This document shows, piece by piece, positions 11,212 to 21,189 of a DNA stretch of 64,000 bases. The stretch is from assembly GCA_949358305.1 (NCBI GenBank), contig OX442314.1, forward strand, positions 6,017,087 to 6,081,086, given 5' to 3'. The translations under genes and the position numbers were made by a program. Source of the stretch: Strigamia acuminata. Lineage: Eukaryota > Arthropoda > Chilopoda > Geophilomorpha > Linotaeniidae. The first letter of the stretch is position 1; each line of letters opens with the position of its first letter. Under the pieces are notes generated by a model. The model worked only from the letters and a program-made list of their open reading frames with translations. It searched no databases and was not told the DNA's origin.

Positions 11212-14200
11212 ATGTCAGACAAAGATGAGCAATCCGCGTCTGAAACCGAGCAGAGAATGCCCGAGAAGGGAAAAAGGACCTCCGACTACCACCTAAGGTC
11301 GGATGGTCCCGTCCCTGAAATGTCCGCAAAGGCGAAAGCCCGAGCGAACAAAAGGAGAGCGAAGGCGCAGAAAGAGGAGCAAGCTGCATCGCTCGCGGCC
11401 CTAGACGGGCCAGAGCGAGAGCGGGTTCCCTTGAATATGCAAACCTTCGAAGATACCGATACGGAAGCCCTAGAAAATCGAGAAGAAATTCACGACGTAT
11501 CACCGGGACGAGTATCGATATTAATGGCCGAGGAGACAGATGAAACTCCAAAGAAAACGGCCACGGTCGGCACGAACCCATCGCCACCAACGGCTCAGAC
11601 GTCCGTGAAGCAAACCCCACGAAAAAACGACGGCGGGACCCCGATAACCCCCCGAGTTACGGCGAGTCCTGCAGTTGTTTCCTTCGAAGTATCTCACCTA
11701 ATTCGGTTGACGCAGCAAGCTGCCCAACTGAAAGCGATGATAGACATTCCAGTAGGAACGTCAGTCTGGGAATCGATTACTCTACTCACTGACGCTATCT
11801 GTGCGGCACAAGCCCCGACGCCGGTCGCAAGACCAGCAGCGGAGACGCCCATGCCCCAGGTAACGCCCAGTGACACCGGAGGTTTCGTACCAGACCCCAA
11901 AAAAGCCCTTCACGAATCCAGAGAGAAAGCCCGCGAAGAAGCCAGACAAGAGGCAATTAATCGCCAACGAAGGCTGAGCGCAGAAAGACGAGAACTCTGG
12001 AAAGAAGAGGAAGAAAGGGAACGGCGTGAAGAAAGGACCACCGAGAGAACAGAGAAACTGGTCCAAAAAATGAGGGAAGAACGGGAAGCTAAAATTCGAA
12101 AAGAATGGAACGCCACAGTAGAAGGGCGGCATCGAGAAGCTCAAGAGTACGAGGACCAATTTCAAGCCCTCATAGCTCAAAGAAAAGCAGAAAAGCTACA
12201 AATGTTGCGAAAAGAAGCCATTCTACAACACCAGAAATGGGAAGAACAACATCGCGAGAGGCTGAGAGAAGAGGAAGCCAGAAAAGAAAAGGAACAGTTT
12301 CTGAAGGAGAAAGAAGAGTGGGAACGAGATAGATGGACCGAAGAGTACAAAGCGAAGAAGCAAGCCATAATAGACGAGCAAAAAAGATGGGAAGCCGAAA
12401 ACTGGGAAAAAGAAACAGAAAAGTTCCAAAAAGAGTACGAACAAGACGTCTCGGACAGGAAGAAAAAGGAAGAAAACCTGAAACGGAAATCAGAACCCCC
12501 CAGCGGCTCTGATACCGACACAGGAGAAGATACAACAAAGCCGGCAAAAACGGCGAAAAGGGGGAAATCTCAAAAGAGAGACGAGTCGGTCCCAAAAACA
12601 AAGGACCGTCACCCCTCAAAAAGATCCGAGACGGGAGCAGCCATCGACGCGTTACTCGAAAAGAAAAACGCAAATAAAAATCGGGAACGCCCCGAAAGCG
12701 AGGAAAACAGATGGCATTCTTTTTACGAGAACAACGACGGAGAGGAGCCGCCGCCATCCGGAGGCTCGAAAGAGAAGAAGGCTGGCGGAGAGACCCCACC
12801 GAGAGGGCCGAGGTTTCACCCCCAAGGAGATTCCTTCGAGCCCTCCGATTCGTCGGACGACGACAACCCGAGTCGACCATCTACAGGGAGGAGTCGAGAG
12901 GGCAGCGATGGGCACCGGTCGAACCGACCGAATGCTTCAAACCGCTCTTCCCGAAGCTCCAACCCTCGCTCCGAAGAAGGGAACTTTCAGGACTCATCTG
13001 GCCGCCATTACACGATGGCTGAGCTAGGCCGAGCCCTGCTGAACTCTTTCAGAAGAGAAGGAATTGATCTAGGCCATCCAGGCGACGAGCATAACCGCGC
13101 AGGAGAAAGGGTTAAGCGCAAATATGGCGTACGCAACGAACCAAGCGGTGAAGCCACGGGTAACATCCGCTGGCAGCACTATATTCAAACGCGATTTGAC
13201 GGTTCGTGGAAGGCCGGAGACCGCTTCCTGGACGAAGTAATGCGTATCAAGAAAGCGACAAAAGCCACCGTCGCCGACATGCTAACCCACGGTCTAGTGG
13301 AACTAACCACGGGATCAGCTCGAGAATGGTATCAGGGACTGAAAAACCCAACCTGGGACGATTTTCTCGTCCGTTTCGATCTCCGATACGGCGAGACTCC
13401 AGACGAGATCAGTAACAAACTACGTGGTCTACGACAAGCCCCAGGAGAAACATTAGCCGACTACGACGCCCGAGCGAAACTCCTGTTTGCAAGAGCGCCG
13501 TATGAAATAAACCCCGCTGGTTTTACGATGATCTTTTACGGAGGATTATCGGCCCACTCGCAAAGAATTCTGCTAGACATGCGTGCACCCCGCACTGGCG
13601 ATTACCAAGATGTCAGTAACTATCTTCTAACAAACACGTTAGAAATAGAACAGCGGTACTACGCCACTCTACCCCCGGAAGAAGCTGACGCGCACGAGAA
13701 ACGGTTGCAGACGAGCGCCGAACGTCACAAGACCTCAGAGAAATTAATGAGGCCAAGTGAATATTTGAGCGGCATAATGAGTCTCACCGAAGCATCCTTC
13801 GGACGAATGCTGACGCCGAAAATAAGCAGTACTCTTCCAGCCAACCCGATAGCTGCCCCAAAGAAAGCACCGGCAGCGACAGCGATGCAGGTGACCTCGA
13901 CGGACTCCACCCAGATGGAGAAAGTCGAGGAGGCAACACCTCTCGCCACGGCTAAAGAAGAGGAGCCAGCGTCAAGCGACGAGGAAGCCCTAAATGAGCA
14001 CCTCGAAAACTTATCGACGGGATGCGACGATCAAGGACCCTATTTGCACCACGCGCACCGAGCCCTAGCAATCGCACAATTCAGAGCACACGTGCAGGCA
14101 ACAAAAACGAGAGGGGCATTGGGAGGAAAAAGACGATTCCCGACGCCCTTCGTCCCGAAAAAACCGGGATTCACTCCCACAGGGGATAAAAGTAACATCA

Positions 14201-14352
14201 AATGTTACAGCTGCGGAGAATACGGTCACTATTCCGACAAATGCGAAAAAACCGTCAAAGAAAAAGGCATCATGCAAACCTTGATGAAAATGATGATGGA
14301 GTTAAATACTAATCTGGCAAAAAACTCCCAAGCGCAGGCGTCGCCGAAATAA
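11212..14352 (+). CDS. gag: Gypsy-1 Gag, 1046 aa
   Basis: The ATG at 11212 is the first good start after the leader. Order: an acidic, proline-rich N-terminus (1-220); a long, strongly charged region rich in E, K and R (about 225-430) that reads as coiled coil; low-complexity S/R/P-rich sequence (430-640); a retrotransposon capsid-like domain (about 650-850, with SAREWYQGL and a following FDLRYGE); and a CCHC zinc knuckle (C998, C1001, H1006, C1011, CX2CX4HX4C) that packages RNA. It builds the virus-like particle. Gag proteins of this superfamily are usually 300-500 aa, so the N-terminal half is an extension. Pol follows in the -1 frame. Gypsy-2 has the same layout. The ORF is intact. Confidence 0.93.
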   Translation: MSDKDEQSASETEQRMPEKGKRTSDYHLRSDGPVPEMSAKAKARANKRRAKAQKEEQAASLAALDGPERERVPLNMQTFEDTDTEALENREEIHDVSPGRVSILMAEETDETPKKTATVGTNPSPPTAQTSVKQTPRKNDGGTPITPRVTASPAVVSFEVSHLIRLTQQAAQLKAMIDIPVGTSVWESITLLTDAICAAQAPTPVARPAAETPMPQVTPSDTGGFVPDPKKALHESREKAREEARQEAINRQRRLSAERRELWKEEEERERREERTTERTEKLVQKMREEREAKIRKEWNATVEGRHREAQEYEDQFQALIAQRKAEKLQMLRKEAILQHQKWEEQHRERLREEEARKEKEQFLKEKEEWERDRWTEEYKAKKQAIIDEQKRWEAENWEKETEKFQKEYEQDVSDRKKKEENLKRKSEPPSGSDTDTGEDTTKPAKTAKRGKSQKRDESVPKTKDRHPSKRSETGAAIDALLEKKNANKNRERPESEENRWHSFYENNDGEEPPPSGGSKEKKAGGETPPRGPRFHPQGDSFEPSDSSDDDNPSRPSTGRSREGSDGHRSNRPNASNRSSRSSNPRSEEGNFQDSSGRHYTMAELGRALLNSFRREGIDLGHPGDEHNRAGERVKRKYGVRNEPSGEATGNIRWQHYIQTRFDGSWKAGDRFLDEVMRIKKATKATVADMLTHGLVELTTGSAREWYQGLKNPTWDDFLVRFDLRYGETPDEISNKLRGLRQAPGETLADYDARAKLLFARAPYEINPAGFTMIFYGGLSAHSQRILLDMRAPRTGDYQDVSNYLLTNTLEIEQRYYATLPPEEADAHEKRLQTSAERHKTSEKLMRPSEYLSGIMSLTEASFGRMLTPKISSTLPANPIAAPKKAPAATAMQVTSTDSTQMEKVEEATPLATAKEEEPASSDEEALNEHLENLSTGCDDQGPYLHHAHRALAIAQFRAHVQATKTRGALGGKRRFPTPFVPKKPGFTPTGDKSNIKCYSCGEYGHYSDKCEKTVKEKGIMQTLMKMMMELNTNLAKNSQAQASPK

Positions 14353-14370
14353 ATTCAGCTTCGTCTGCGC
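14319..14370 (+). promoter_or_regulatory. Gypsy-1 -1 ribosomal frameshift signal between gag and pol
   Basis: Heptamer A AAA AAC at 14319-14325 is in the correct X XXY YYZ register with the gag frame. Six bases downstream, 14332-14340 (gcgcaggcg) can pair with 14362-14370 (cgtctgcgc), a 9-bp stem with one G-U. The pol frame is open from 14313 and the gag stop is at 14350. Copia-1 inserted at 14397, just beyond the signal. Confidence 0.8.
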
Positions 14371-14397
14371 CAGCCGCGGAAATTAAAAAGAAGAAAT

Positions 14398-14954
14398 TGT
14401 TGGACTTTGGAACCGCTTTTCACCTAATTAAATCGTTTTTCGATGTGAAATGGCTTTAAAATGTTTATTTTATCATTTATCGGTAATTGTTTCCATTTTC
14501 CTGGGTTATTCAGTGTTTATTTAGTGTTTTCATGCTTGTTTGTAAAGAGAATGCATGATACCGGGTTAAATGTACTCAATACATTAGGTTTCATGCATCC
14601 TCTATCTTGTTCTTATGTTTTTCATTATTATTGTTTATAATATCGGCCACCAGATGTCTCTGGCACATTGCAAATGGCCGCGCACACAGCCAGTGTGTTT
14701 CTCTGTGTTTTCCAATGGTTTTTGGATCAATTATGTAAGTTTTCTCGAATTAAAGTGTATTTTGTTAATTATCAGTATTAGTTTATGTGCCACACGTCTT
14801 TATAAGTGTGGCACACGCGTTTTCTGGCCCAATACAGACCCGAACTCGCGTTTACGCATCACGGCAATTTTTCCAGCTCATGCATTGCCGTGAGCACGTT
14901 ATTTTCACGCTTCCAGCACGATTTATCGTGCATTTATTGCGCCACAGAGCTACA
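14398..14954 (+). repeat. Copia-1 5' LTR
   Basis: Contains a TATA-like tataag at 14801 inside a hairpin (tgccacac ... gtgtggca, 14788-14813), and further hairpins such as cacggcaat ... attgccgtg downstream. Identical to 20632-21188. Confidence 0.95.
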
Positions 14955-15677
14955 AGTGGTAGCAGAGGCCTGGAAAGACACCAGTGCCTCGTTTTTTCAC
15001 TAATTTTCCGTAAATTTCGCGATTTTTTCGCGATTTGTGCGGAAATTTTTGTTTATTTCCAGTTTTTCGCCGAATTTCCGATGTCTCGACACACTTTGTA
15101 CCCCGGAGTACAGTGTGGCCACATAGAACTTCATCTCGCTTAGTACCCCGGTGTACGGCGAATTTTTTTTTCAGAAGTTTTTCCCGATTTTCACAATCGG
15201 ACGGCGATTTTTTTCCCGATTTTCGAAATCGGTCGGCGATCTTTTGAAGAATTCCGCATTTTTTATGCGCGGTGTGCACAGGGACGTCTGTGCATACAGA
15301 TTCATCAACTTCTCCTTCCTTTTATTTCAGATTTCGAATTTATTTGTTAGTTTTAAGTTTTTTGGTGTGGGTCAATTAGAATCCTTGGCGCCCTTCGTCC
15401 AAATCTGGGCAAGCGTCACTGTATTCTTAGACAAGGCTGAGCCCTGCGCCACCTAACATTCCCGCGGCCCCAGGTGGTCATAAAGGACGTTAGGGGGACA
15501 CTTGTCTAAGGTTTTCAAGCCAATTTTAGCATTGGCTCCCCGTCGAGGTCTTTCCGCTTCGAACAACGTTTGTGTGTGCGTCGGTAGTGCTTCGAGTGCT
15601 TCGAGTGAAAAGTGCTTCAATTTCGTCAATTGTGCTTCGATTTTCGGAAATTTTTCGACGATTTTTCCTCCGCAATC
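14955..15677 (+). other. Copia-1 leader with primer binding site and short repeats
   Basis: The primer site TGGTAGCAGAGG at 14957-14968 resembles initiator-methionine-tRNA type sites of Copia elements. The 720-base leader is long for a Copia element. It contains paired motifs agtaccccggtgtac / gtaccccggagtac (15093-15160) and a duplicated block cccgatttt...atcgg...cggcgat (15182-15242). No ATG frame of note. Confidence 0.7.
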
Positions 15678-18600
15678 ATGCAAAAGGCTTCCGAAGCGAC
15701 GTTGGGACGTGTACCGGTCCTGACGACCGGCAACTACGAACAATGGCAACGAACAGTTAAGATGTTGCTCAAAAGTGAAGGCCTGTGGCATCACGTCACA
15801 GAAGACGGCGAGGAGGATTTTCTGAAGACGGCGGATGATAAAGAGAAACGCAAATATCAACGTCGGAAGGAACGAGCCCTAGGAACAATTTATTGTTTGG
15901 TATCCGAAGCCAAACAGTCGGCACTCGATGGCTGCGAGACACCGAAGGAACAATGGGACATGCTCGCCAAGATCTACGCCCCCAGTTCACTTGCCCGTCA
16001 GGCAGCTATGCGCCGACAGTTCTTGCAATTGAAACTGGAGCCGAACGAGGAGATGCCCGATTTCCTGGGGCGTGTAGACCTGATGGTTCGTCAATTGAAG
16101 GACATCGGAGAGGACATTCTCCCTCGACATCAGGCCTACCAGTACCTCGATTTTCTTCCAGCGGATTACGACCAGGCAACGTTCTCCATTTACCATTGGC
16201 CGTTGGCGAATTTTACCCCGGCCAAAGTCTCCGAACAGCTCTTGTCGGAATACCTTCGTTTGAAGTCGAAATCCGACCACGATACGAAGAAGACGTCGGC
16301 ATTCGCCGCGGACAATCGCAACCGCAGTCAATCTCGCAATCCTCGTCCACTATCGAAAATTCGTTGTTTCAATTGCGATCAGATGGGCCACTACGCGAAC
16401 AAATGCCCTCTTCCGCGCCGACAATTGAAGGAACAGCAACCGGCAGCTGCACTACAAGGACGATCTCGCAGCAAAAACCGACGTCGAAAGGGAACCAATT
16501 CTCAGCAACCGGGTGGTCAAAGCCGTGAAATTTCCCGCCCGCGACGTGATGCTGCGTACCTCTTGTCTGCGCCACCAGTTGTTACAGCACCGACTGTGCA
16601 TTTCCTCCAATCCCACGAATGGATCGTTGATTGTGGCGCAACAGACCACGTCTCGCACGTTCAAGCGTGGTTCACGAACTTTGTTTCCGTTGTCCCGTTC
16701 AACATCGAGTTAGGACAAGGCAGTTCGAAGGTCACAGGCAAAGGTGACGTTCCGGTCAAGTCGCTCATCGATGGCTGCGAATGCACCGTAATGCTACGCG
16801 ACGTCTTATTCGCACCTGACTTCGGCGCCAATCTTATCTCGGTTTCTCGGATTGATAAATGCGGACATCACATCCACATTCACAACTCGGAATTGCACAC
16901 GTATGAAACGGATATCAAACTAAGTGTTCTTCGGGCGAAACAGAAGTCTGGACTTTATTTCGTGGATGGGCTTATCTCGCCATTCGCCGCTCCGACTAAT
17001 GTTTCGAGTCCTCCACCCGTTTCATCGTTGCCTCCGACTCCGACACCGACCACTCTAGTGACGAAGGAAGAGGACTTTCCCGCATTGCCCAAGTCTTCCA
17101 ACAAGGCTAAGACGAAGTCGGCTGACAATATGACCGATTTCCGCTTGCCCGTCTCCTCCAACACCTTACTGGTCCCTTCACTTTTTCCTACCAGTCCTGC
17201 TCCTATTCCCGGATCCCAACCTCAACAGATCCGGATGTATTCCAATGCCCTCACCTCTCCTCTTCCCGTTGCCAAGTCAAACGCAACATCACCTCCTCCT
17301 GTTGCTAAGTCAAATGCAACATCACCTCTTAAACCGGTTACTACGTCGGTCAACGTCGCGGATGCCACGGGATTGTGGCACAGCAGACTGGGTCACCTGC
17401 ACACCAAAGCCATGCGGACTTTGGCTGCTAACTCCCAGGTTTACGGACTTGATCCAGCTGCTGTTCGACAGGAACTTTCATGCAACACGTGCCGTGTCGC
17501 CAAGTCTACGCGTGCTTCGCATAAGCCGATTTCCGCGCCTTCGACCACGAAACCGCTTGAATTGCTTCACATGGACGTCTGGGGCCCGTCGAGACTGCCT
17601 TCCATTGGTGGCGCTAATTTCGCCTTCACCATTATCGACGACGCCACCAGGTATGCCTGGCTTTTCCCGATTACCCGTAAATCCGATGTTTTCGCTACGT
17701 TCAAAGACTTTGTTTCCCGTGTCGAACGTATAGCCGATTGCCGGATCAAAACGATTCGTACCGACCGTGGAGGAGAATTCATTTCAAGGGATTTTGACCG
17801 TTATCTCGCCGACAAGGGTATTGTTGCGCAACGGACCAACCCCGCGAGCCCACAGATGAATGGAGTCGCCGAACGCCTGAACCGGACGATGGGCGACTAT
17901 CTCCGCTCCGTTAGATCCGAAACCGGATTTCCGCATACGCTTTGGGCCGAACTTGCTGTGACATTCGTGTACATCAAGAACCGAAGTCCGCATTCGAAGC
18001 TCAACGACAAAATCCCGTACATTTTGTGGCGCCAGCGAGCTCTCTCTGTCAGACATTTTCGTAAAATCGGTTCCAAGTGCTGGGTGCACTTCACCGCGCC
18101 TGGACGCAACAAACTGGATCCTCGAGCGTGGGAGGGATTTCTCGTCGGCTACGCTTCTGGTACTCGCGGTTATCGAGTTTTGAATCCGGCTACGAACACT
18201 GTCACCGAAACTGTCCACGTCCAAATCGATGAACGGCAGAACTTTAAACGCTCGCCCTTTTATGTTCCGGATCCGGATGACAATGCTCCACCCATGGAGG
18301 AGCCTGCTCGTGGCCACACCCCGTCGCGTGTCACTTTTCATGATAATTTCCCAACTCAACCTTGGCCTCGACGACGTCGCGATTCGGATAACGATTCTTC
18401 CGCCGGCAGTAGTGACGATGATGGAATTATCAGTCGTGCTCAGTCTGTCGCTTCGACCGCTCCGTCTTTCGCTTCATTTGCCCCGTCCGCCGCTGCAAGC
18501 GTGCCTCTGGATGGTGAGGCTATTCCTGATGGCTCCGTGACCGCTGCCGATGACTCCGTTACTGCAGCGACCGTTGCAGGACATGGCCAATTTTCTCCAA

Positions 18601-20585
18601 CCATACGTTCCACGCGTTTACCCCAGCTGCGACGTTCGATCTCTTACCCAACTCTTCCATGTCTTGACGATACCACGGCGATGTCTGTACAGGGTTCTGA
18701 CTTTGACGACGACCTTCTTGACGAAGCGGCCGCCTTGCCTATTCCCGCTCCGGGTACGCCTAATTTGGCCCCTTTACGTGCTCTTCATTGCCCTTGGAGT
18801 TTTATTGGCGGCGTTTCGCCCTTCAGCGGATGGAGGAGAGAGGAACATCTCCGGAAAGATCAAATCCCGGGAAAGATCAAGGTCGACGTTTATTATTATC
18901 CGGAACACGGTGTCCGCTTGCGGTCGCAAAACGATATCGCCGCTTATTGTTTCGCACATCGGCTACCGTATGACGAGTCTATTTTCTTTTTTGGCAATTT
19001 GGAACACCACATGCCCTATGTTCCACCATCGCCTCATCGTGTCTTCATGTGTTTTCGGGAACCGGCCACATATGCCGAAGCAGTTAAATTGCCCGAAGCA
19101 CCGAAATGGACCGAAGCAATCGACGAGGAGCTTTCTACTTTCAAGAAGCGCGAGGTTTACAAAGAGGTTCCGCGTCCACCCGATAAGACAGTCCTAGCTT
19201 GCAAGTGGATTTTCAAGTTAAAATCGGACGCCACCGGGACAATTCATCGATACCGTGCCCGACTTGTCGCACAAGGTTTCCGCCAAACAATGGGCGTTGA
19301 TTTCGATGAAGTTTTTAGTCCGGTAGTTAACTTCGTGCTCATCCGATTTTTCTTCTGTCTTCTAGTCGTCTTGTTAGGATGGAGGGATACTCATCTCGAC
19401 GTAAAATGTGCCTACCTCTACGGCGACCTCGACCACGAAATCTACATGCGGATTCCCGCCGGTGCCACATGCTCCTCGCCCGACAACGTCTGGTTGTTGA
19501 CCAAGTCGCTTTACGGTCTTCATCAGTCGGGGCGCATGTGGTACCAAAAGCTCGATGAAACGTTAACCGGACTCGGATTCCAGAAATTTCCGGCTTGTAA
19601 TTGCGTTTACGCATTTGGACATTCGGCCATCATGTTAGTTTACGTTGACGACATCGTTTTATTTTACGCGTCGGAGAACATCCGAGACCGTATTCTTGCA
19701 TTGATCACGAGCAAGTTCGAAATCGTCAACCTCGGCCCGATAACCAAGTTGCTCGGAGTGGAATTCGAGCGTCGTGACGGGAAAGTCTTCATGACTCAAC
19801 GCAATTACATCGATAAACTCCTCAAAAAGTTTAATGTTTCGTCCGATGCACTCATTAAAGTGCCTGTCACACCGGGAACCACGCTCGTGAAAGGCTCGTT
19901 GGACAATCTCCCGGATTTCCCGTATCGGTCGCTCATCGGATCATTACTTTTTCTCGCTTCTCGCACTCGTCCCGATATCTTATACTCGGTCATCGCTCTC
20001 TCGCAGTACAACAACTGCTACGACCAAAGCCACATTAAGTGTTTGCTTCAAGTTCTTCGATATGTGGCCAATACGAGTGATTATTCCATCGAACTTTCGA
20101 AATGCGATTCGAGTCAACTGTGGGGTTGCACAGACGCCTCTTGGGCCTCCGACATCGCTACATCGAGATCATTCGGCGGATACATTGTCTACATCGGAAG
20201 TGTGCCCATTGGCTGGAGCTGCAAAAAACAGACCAGTGTTGCTTGCTCCACCATGGAAGCCGAGTTTGTGGCATTAGTCGAAATCGTCAAGGAATTATAC
20301 TGGTTGGACAGTATTTATCAAGTATTTCCGCCTTTACGTCGATTATCGAAACCGATCATATTTTCCGATGCCCTCGCCTCGATTCAGTTCACGAACAACG
20401 ACATCGAGAACTCGAAAACGAAACATATTCGAGTGAAGTTTCACTGGCTTCGTGAGTGGCATATTGCCGGTTGTTTCGAACTCCGCAAGATTCCGGGTGA
20501 GATAAATGTATCCGACATTTTCACCAAGTGGCTCAGTTCAGAGCGTCTTCGAAATTTATTATCCCGGATTTTCGTCTCGAAGTAG
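15678..20585 (+). CDS. gag-pol: Copia-1 Gag-Pol polyprotein, 1635 aa
   Basis: The ATG at 15678 opens a Copia Gag (residues 1-210). It is followed by a CCHC knuckle (C230, C233, H238, C243), an aspartic protease with catalytic D318 in the motif VDCGATDH, a GAG-pre-integrase HHCC zinc domain (HSRLGHLH ... CNTC), integrase catalytic residues in LLHMDVWGP, RTDRGGEF and NGVAERLNR, reverse transcriptase (RYRARLVAQGF; YVDD at 1322-1325) and RNase H (CTDASWASD). It copies the element RNA into DNA and integrates it. One uninterrupted frame, so Gag and Pol are made as one product. Length is about 200 aa above the typical Copia polyprotein, mainly through serine/proline-rich spacers after protease and after integrase. 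The protease has Cys instead of Ser/Thr after the catalytic Asp. Confidence 0.95.
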   Translation: MQKASEATLGRVPVLTTGNYEQWQRTVKMLLKSEGLWHHVTEDGEEDFLKTADDKEKRKYQRRKERALGTIYCLVSEAKQSALDGCETPKEQWDMLAKIYAPSSLARQAAMRRQFLQLKLEPNEEMPDFLGRVDLMVRQLKDIGEDILPRHQAYQYLDFLPADYDQATFSIYHWPLANFTPAKVSEQLLSEYLRLKSKSDHDTKKTSAFAADNRNRSQSRNPRPLSKIRCFNCDQMGHYANKCPLPRRQLKEQQPAAALQGRSRSKNRRRKGTNSQQPGGQSREISRPRRDAAYLLSAPPVVTAPTVHFLQSHEWIVDCGATDHVSHVQAWFTNFVSVVPFNIELGQGSSKVTGKGDVPVKSLIDGCECTVMLRDVLFAPDFGANLISVSRIDKCGHHIHIHNSELHTYETDIKLSVLRAKQKSGLYFVDGLISPFAAPTNVSSPPPVSSLPPTPTPTTLVTKEEDFPALPKSSNKAKTKSADNMTDFRLPVSSNTLLVPSLFPTSPAPIPGSQPQQIRMYSNALTSPLPVAKSNATSPPPVAKSNATSPLKPVTTSVNVADATGLWHSRLGHLHTKAMRTLAANSQVYGLDPAAVRQELSCNTCRVAKSTRASHKPISAPSTTKPLELLHMDVWGPSRLPSIGGANFAFTIIDDATRYAWLFPITRKSDVFATFKDFVSRVERIADCRIKTIRTDRGGEFISRDFDRYLADKGIVAQRTNPASPQMNGVAERLNRTMGDYLRSVRSETGFPHTLWAELAVTFVYIKNRSPHSKLNDKIPYILWRQRALSVRHFRKIGSKCWVHFTAPGRNKLDPRAWEGFLVGYASGTRGYRVLNPATNTVTETVHVQIDERQNFKRSPFYVPDPDDNAPPMEEPARGHTPSRVTFHDNFPTQPWPRRRRDSDNDSSAGSSDDDGIISRAQSVASTAPSFASFAPSAAASVPLDGEAIPDGSVTAADDSVTAATVAGHGQFSPTIRSTRLPQLRRSISYPTLPCLDDTTAMSVQGSDFDDDLLDEAAALPIPAPGTPNLAPLRALHCPWSFIGGVSPFSGWRREEHLRKDQIPGKIKVDVYYYPEHGVRLRSQNDIAAYCFAHRLPYDESIFFFGNLEHHMPYVPPSPHRVFMCFREPATYAEAVKLPEAPKWTEAIDEELSTFKKREVYKEVPRPPDKTVLACKWIFKLKSDATGTIHRYRARLVAQGFRQTMGVDFDEVFSPVVNFVLIRFFFCLLVVLLGWRDTHLDVKCAYLYGDLDHEIYMRIPAGATCSSPDNVWLLTKSLYGLHQSGRMWYQKLDETLTGLGFQKFPACNCVYAFGHSAIMLVYVDDIVLFYASENIRDRILALITSKFEIVNLGPITKLLGVEFERRDGKVFMTQRNYIDKLLKKFNVSSDALIKVPVTPGTTLVKGSLDNLPDFPYRSLIGSLLFLASRTRPDILYSVIALSQYNNCYDQSHIKCLLQVLRYVANTSDYSIELSKCDSSQLWGCTDASWASDIATSRSFGGYIVYIGSVPIGWSCKKQTSVACSTMEAEFVALVEIVKELYWLDSIYQVFPPLRRLSKPIIFSDALASIQFTNNDIENSKTKHIRVKFHWLREWHIAGCFELRKIPGEINVSDIFTKWLSSERLRNLLSRIFVSK

Positions 20586-20620
20586 CTTTTTCGATCATTC
20601 AACACCAACATTTTACATCG

Positions 20621-20631
20621 AAGGAGGGAAT
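20621..20631 (+). promoter_or_regulatory. Copia-1 polypurine tract
   Basis: aaggagggaat directly before the 3' LTR, the expected plus-strand primer position. Confidence 0.8.
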
Positions 20632-21188
20632 TGTTGGACTTTGGAACCGCTTTTCACCTAATTAAATCGTTTTTCGATGTGAAATGGCTTTAAAATGTTT
20701 ATTTTATCATTTATCGGTAATTGTTTCCATTTTCCTGGGTTATTCAGTGTTTATTTAGTGTTTTCATGCTTGTTTGTAAAGAGAATGCATGATACCGGGT
20801 TAAATGTACTCAATACATTAGGTTTCATGCATCCTCTATCTTGTTCTTATGTTTTTCATTATTATTGTTTATAATATCGGCCACCAGATGTCTCTGGCAC
20901 ATTGCAAATGGCCGCGCACACAGCCAGTGTGTTTCTCTGTGTTTTCCAATGGTTTTTGGATCAATTATGTAAGTTTTCTCGAATTAAAGTGTATTTTGTT
21001 AATTATCAGTATTAGTTTATGTGCCACACGTCTTTATAAGTGTGGCACACGCGTTTTCTGGCCCAATACAGACCCGAACTCGCGTTTACGCATCACGGCA
21101 ATTTTTCCAGCTCATGCATTGCCGTGAGCACGTTATTTTCACGCTTCCAGCACGATTTATCGTGCATTTATTGCGCCACAGAGCTACA
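20632..21188 (+). repeat. Copia-1 3' LTR
   Basis: 557 bp, apparently identical to 14398-14954. Followed by the second TSD copy gaaat. Confidence 0.95.
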
Positions 21189-21189
21189 G

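Larger units (their letters stand above)
14398..21188 (+). mobile_element. Copia-1: intact Ty1/Copia retrotransposon nested in Gypsy-1
   Basis: 557-bp LTRs (TGTTGGACTT ... GAGCTACA) look identical by eye. TSD gaaat at 14393-14397 and 21189-21193. A single uninterrupted gag-pol frame has integrase before reverse transcriptase, which defines Copia. With identical LTRs and an intact ORF it is a very recent insertion and possibly autonomous. It breaks the pol frame of Gypsy-1 shortly after the frameshift site. Confidence 0.96.

Noticed and set aside
12170-12880. Long minus-strand frame of 236 aa antisense to gag
   Set aside because: Shadow of the purine-rich coiled-coil coding region; serine/leucine/phenylalanine-rich and without domain.
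15893-16528. 211-aa frame overlapping Copia-1 gag-pol
   Set aside because: Out-of-frame shadow of the intact polyprotein.
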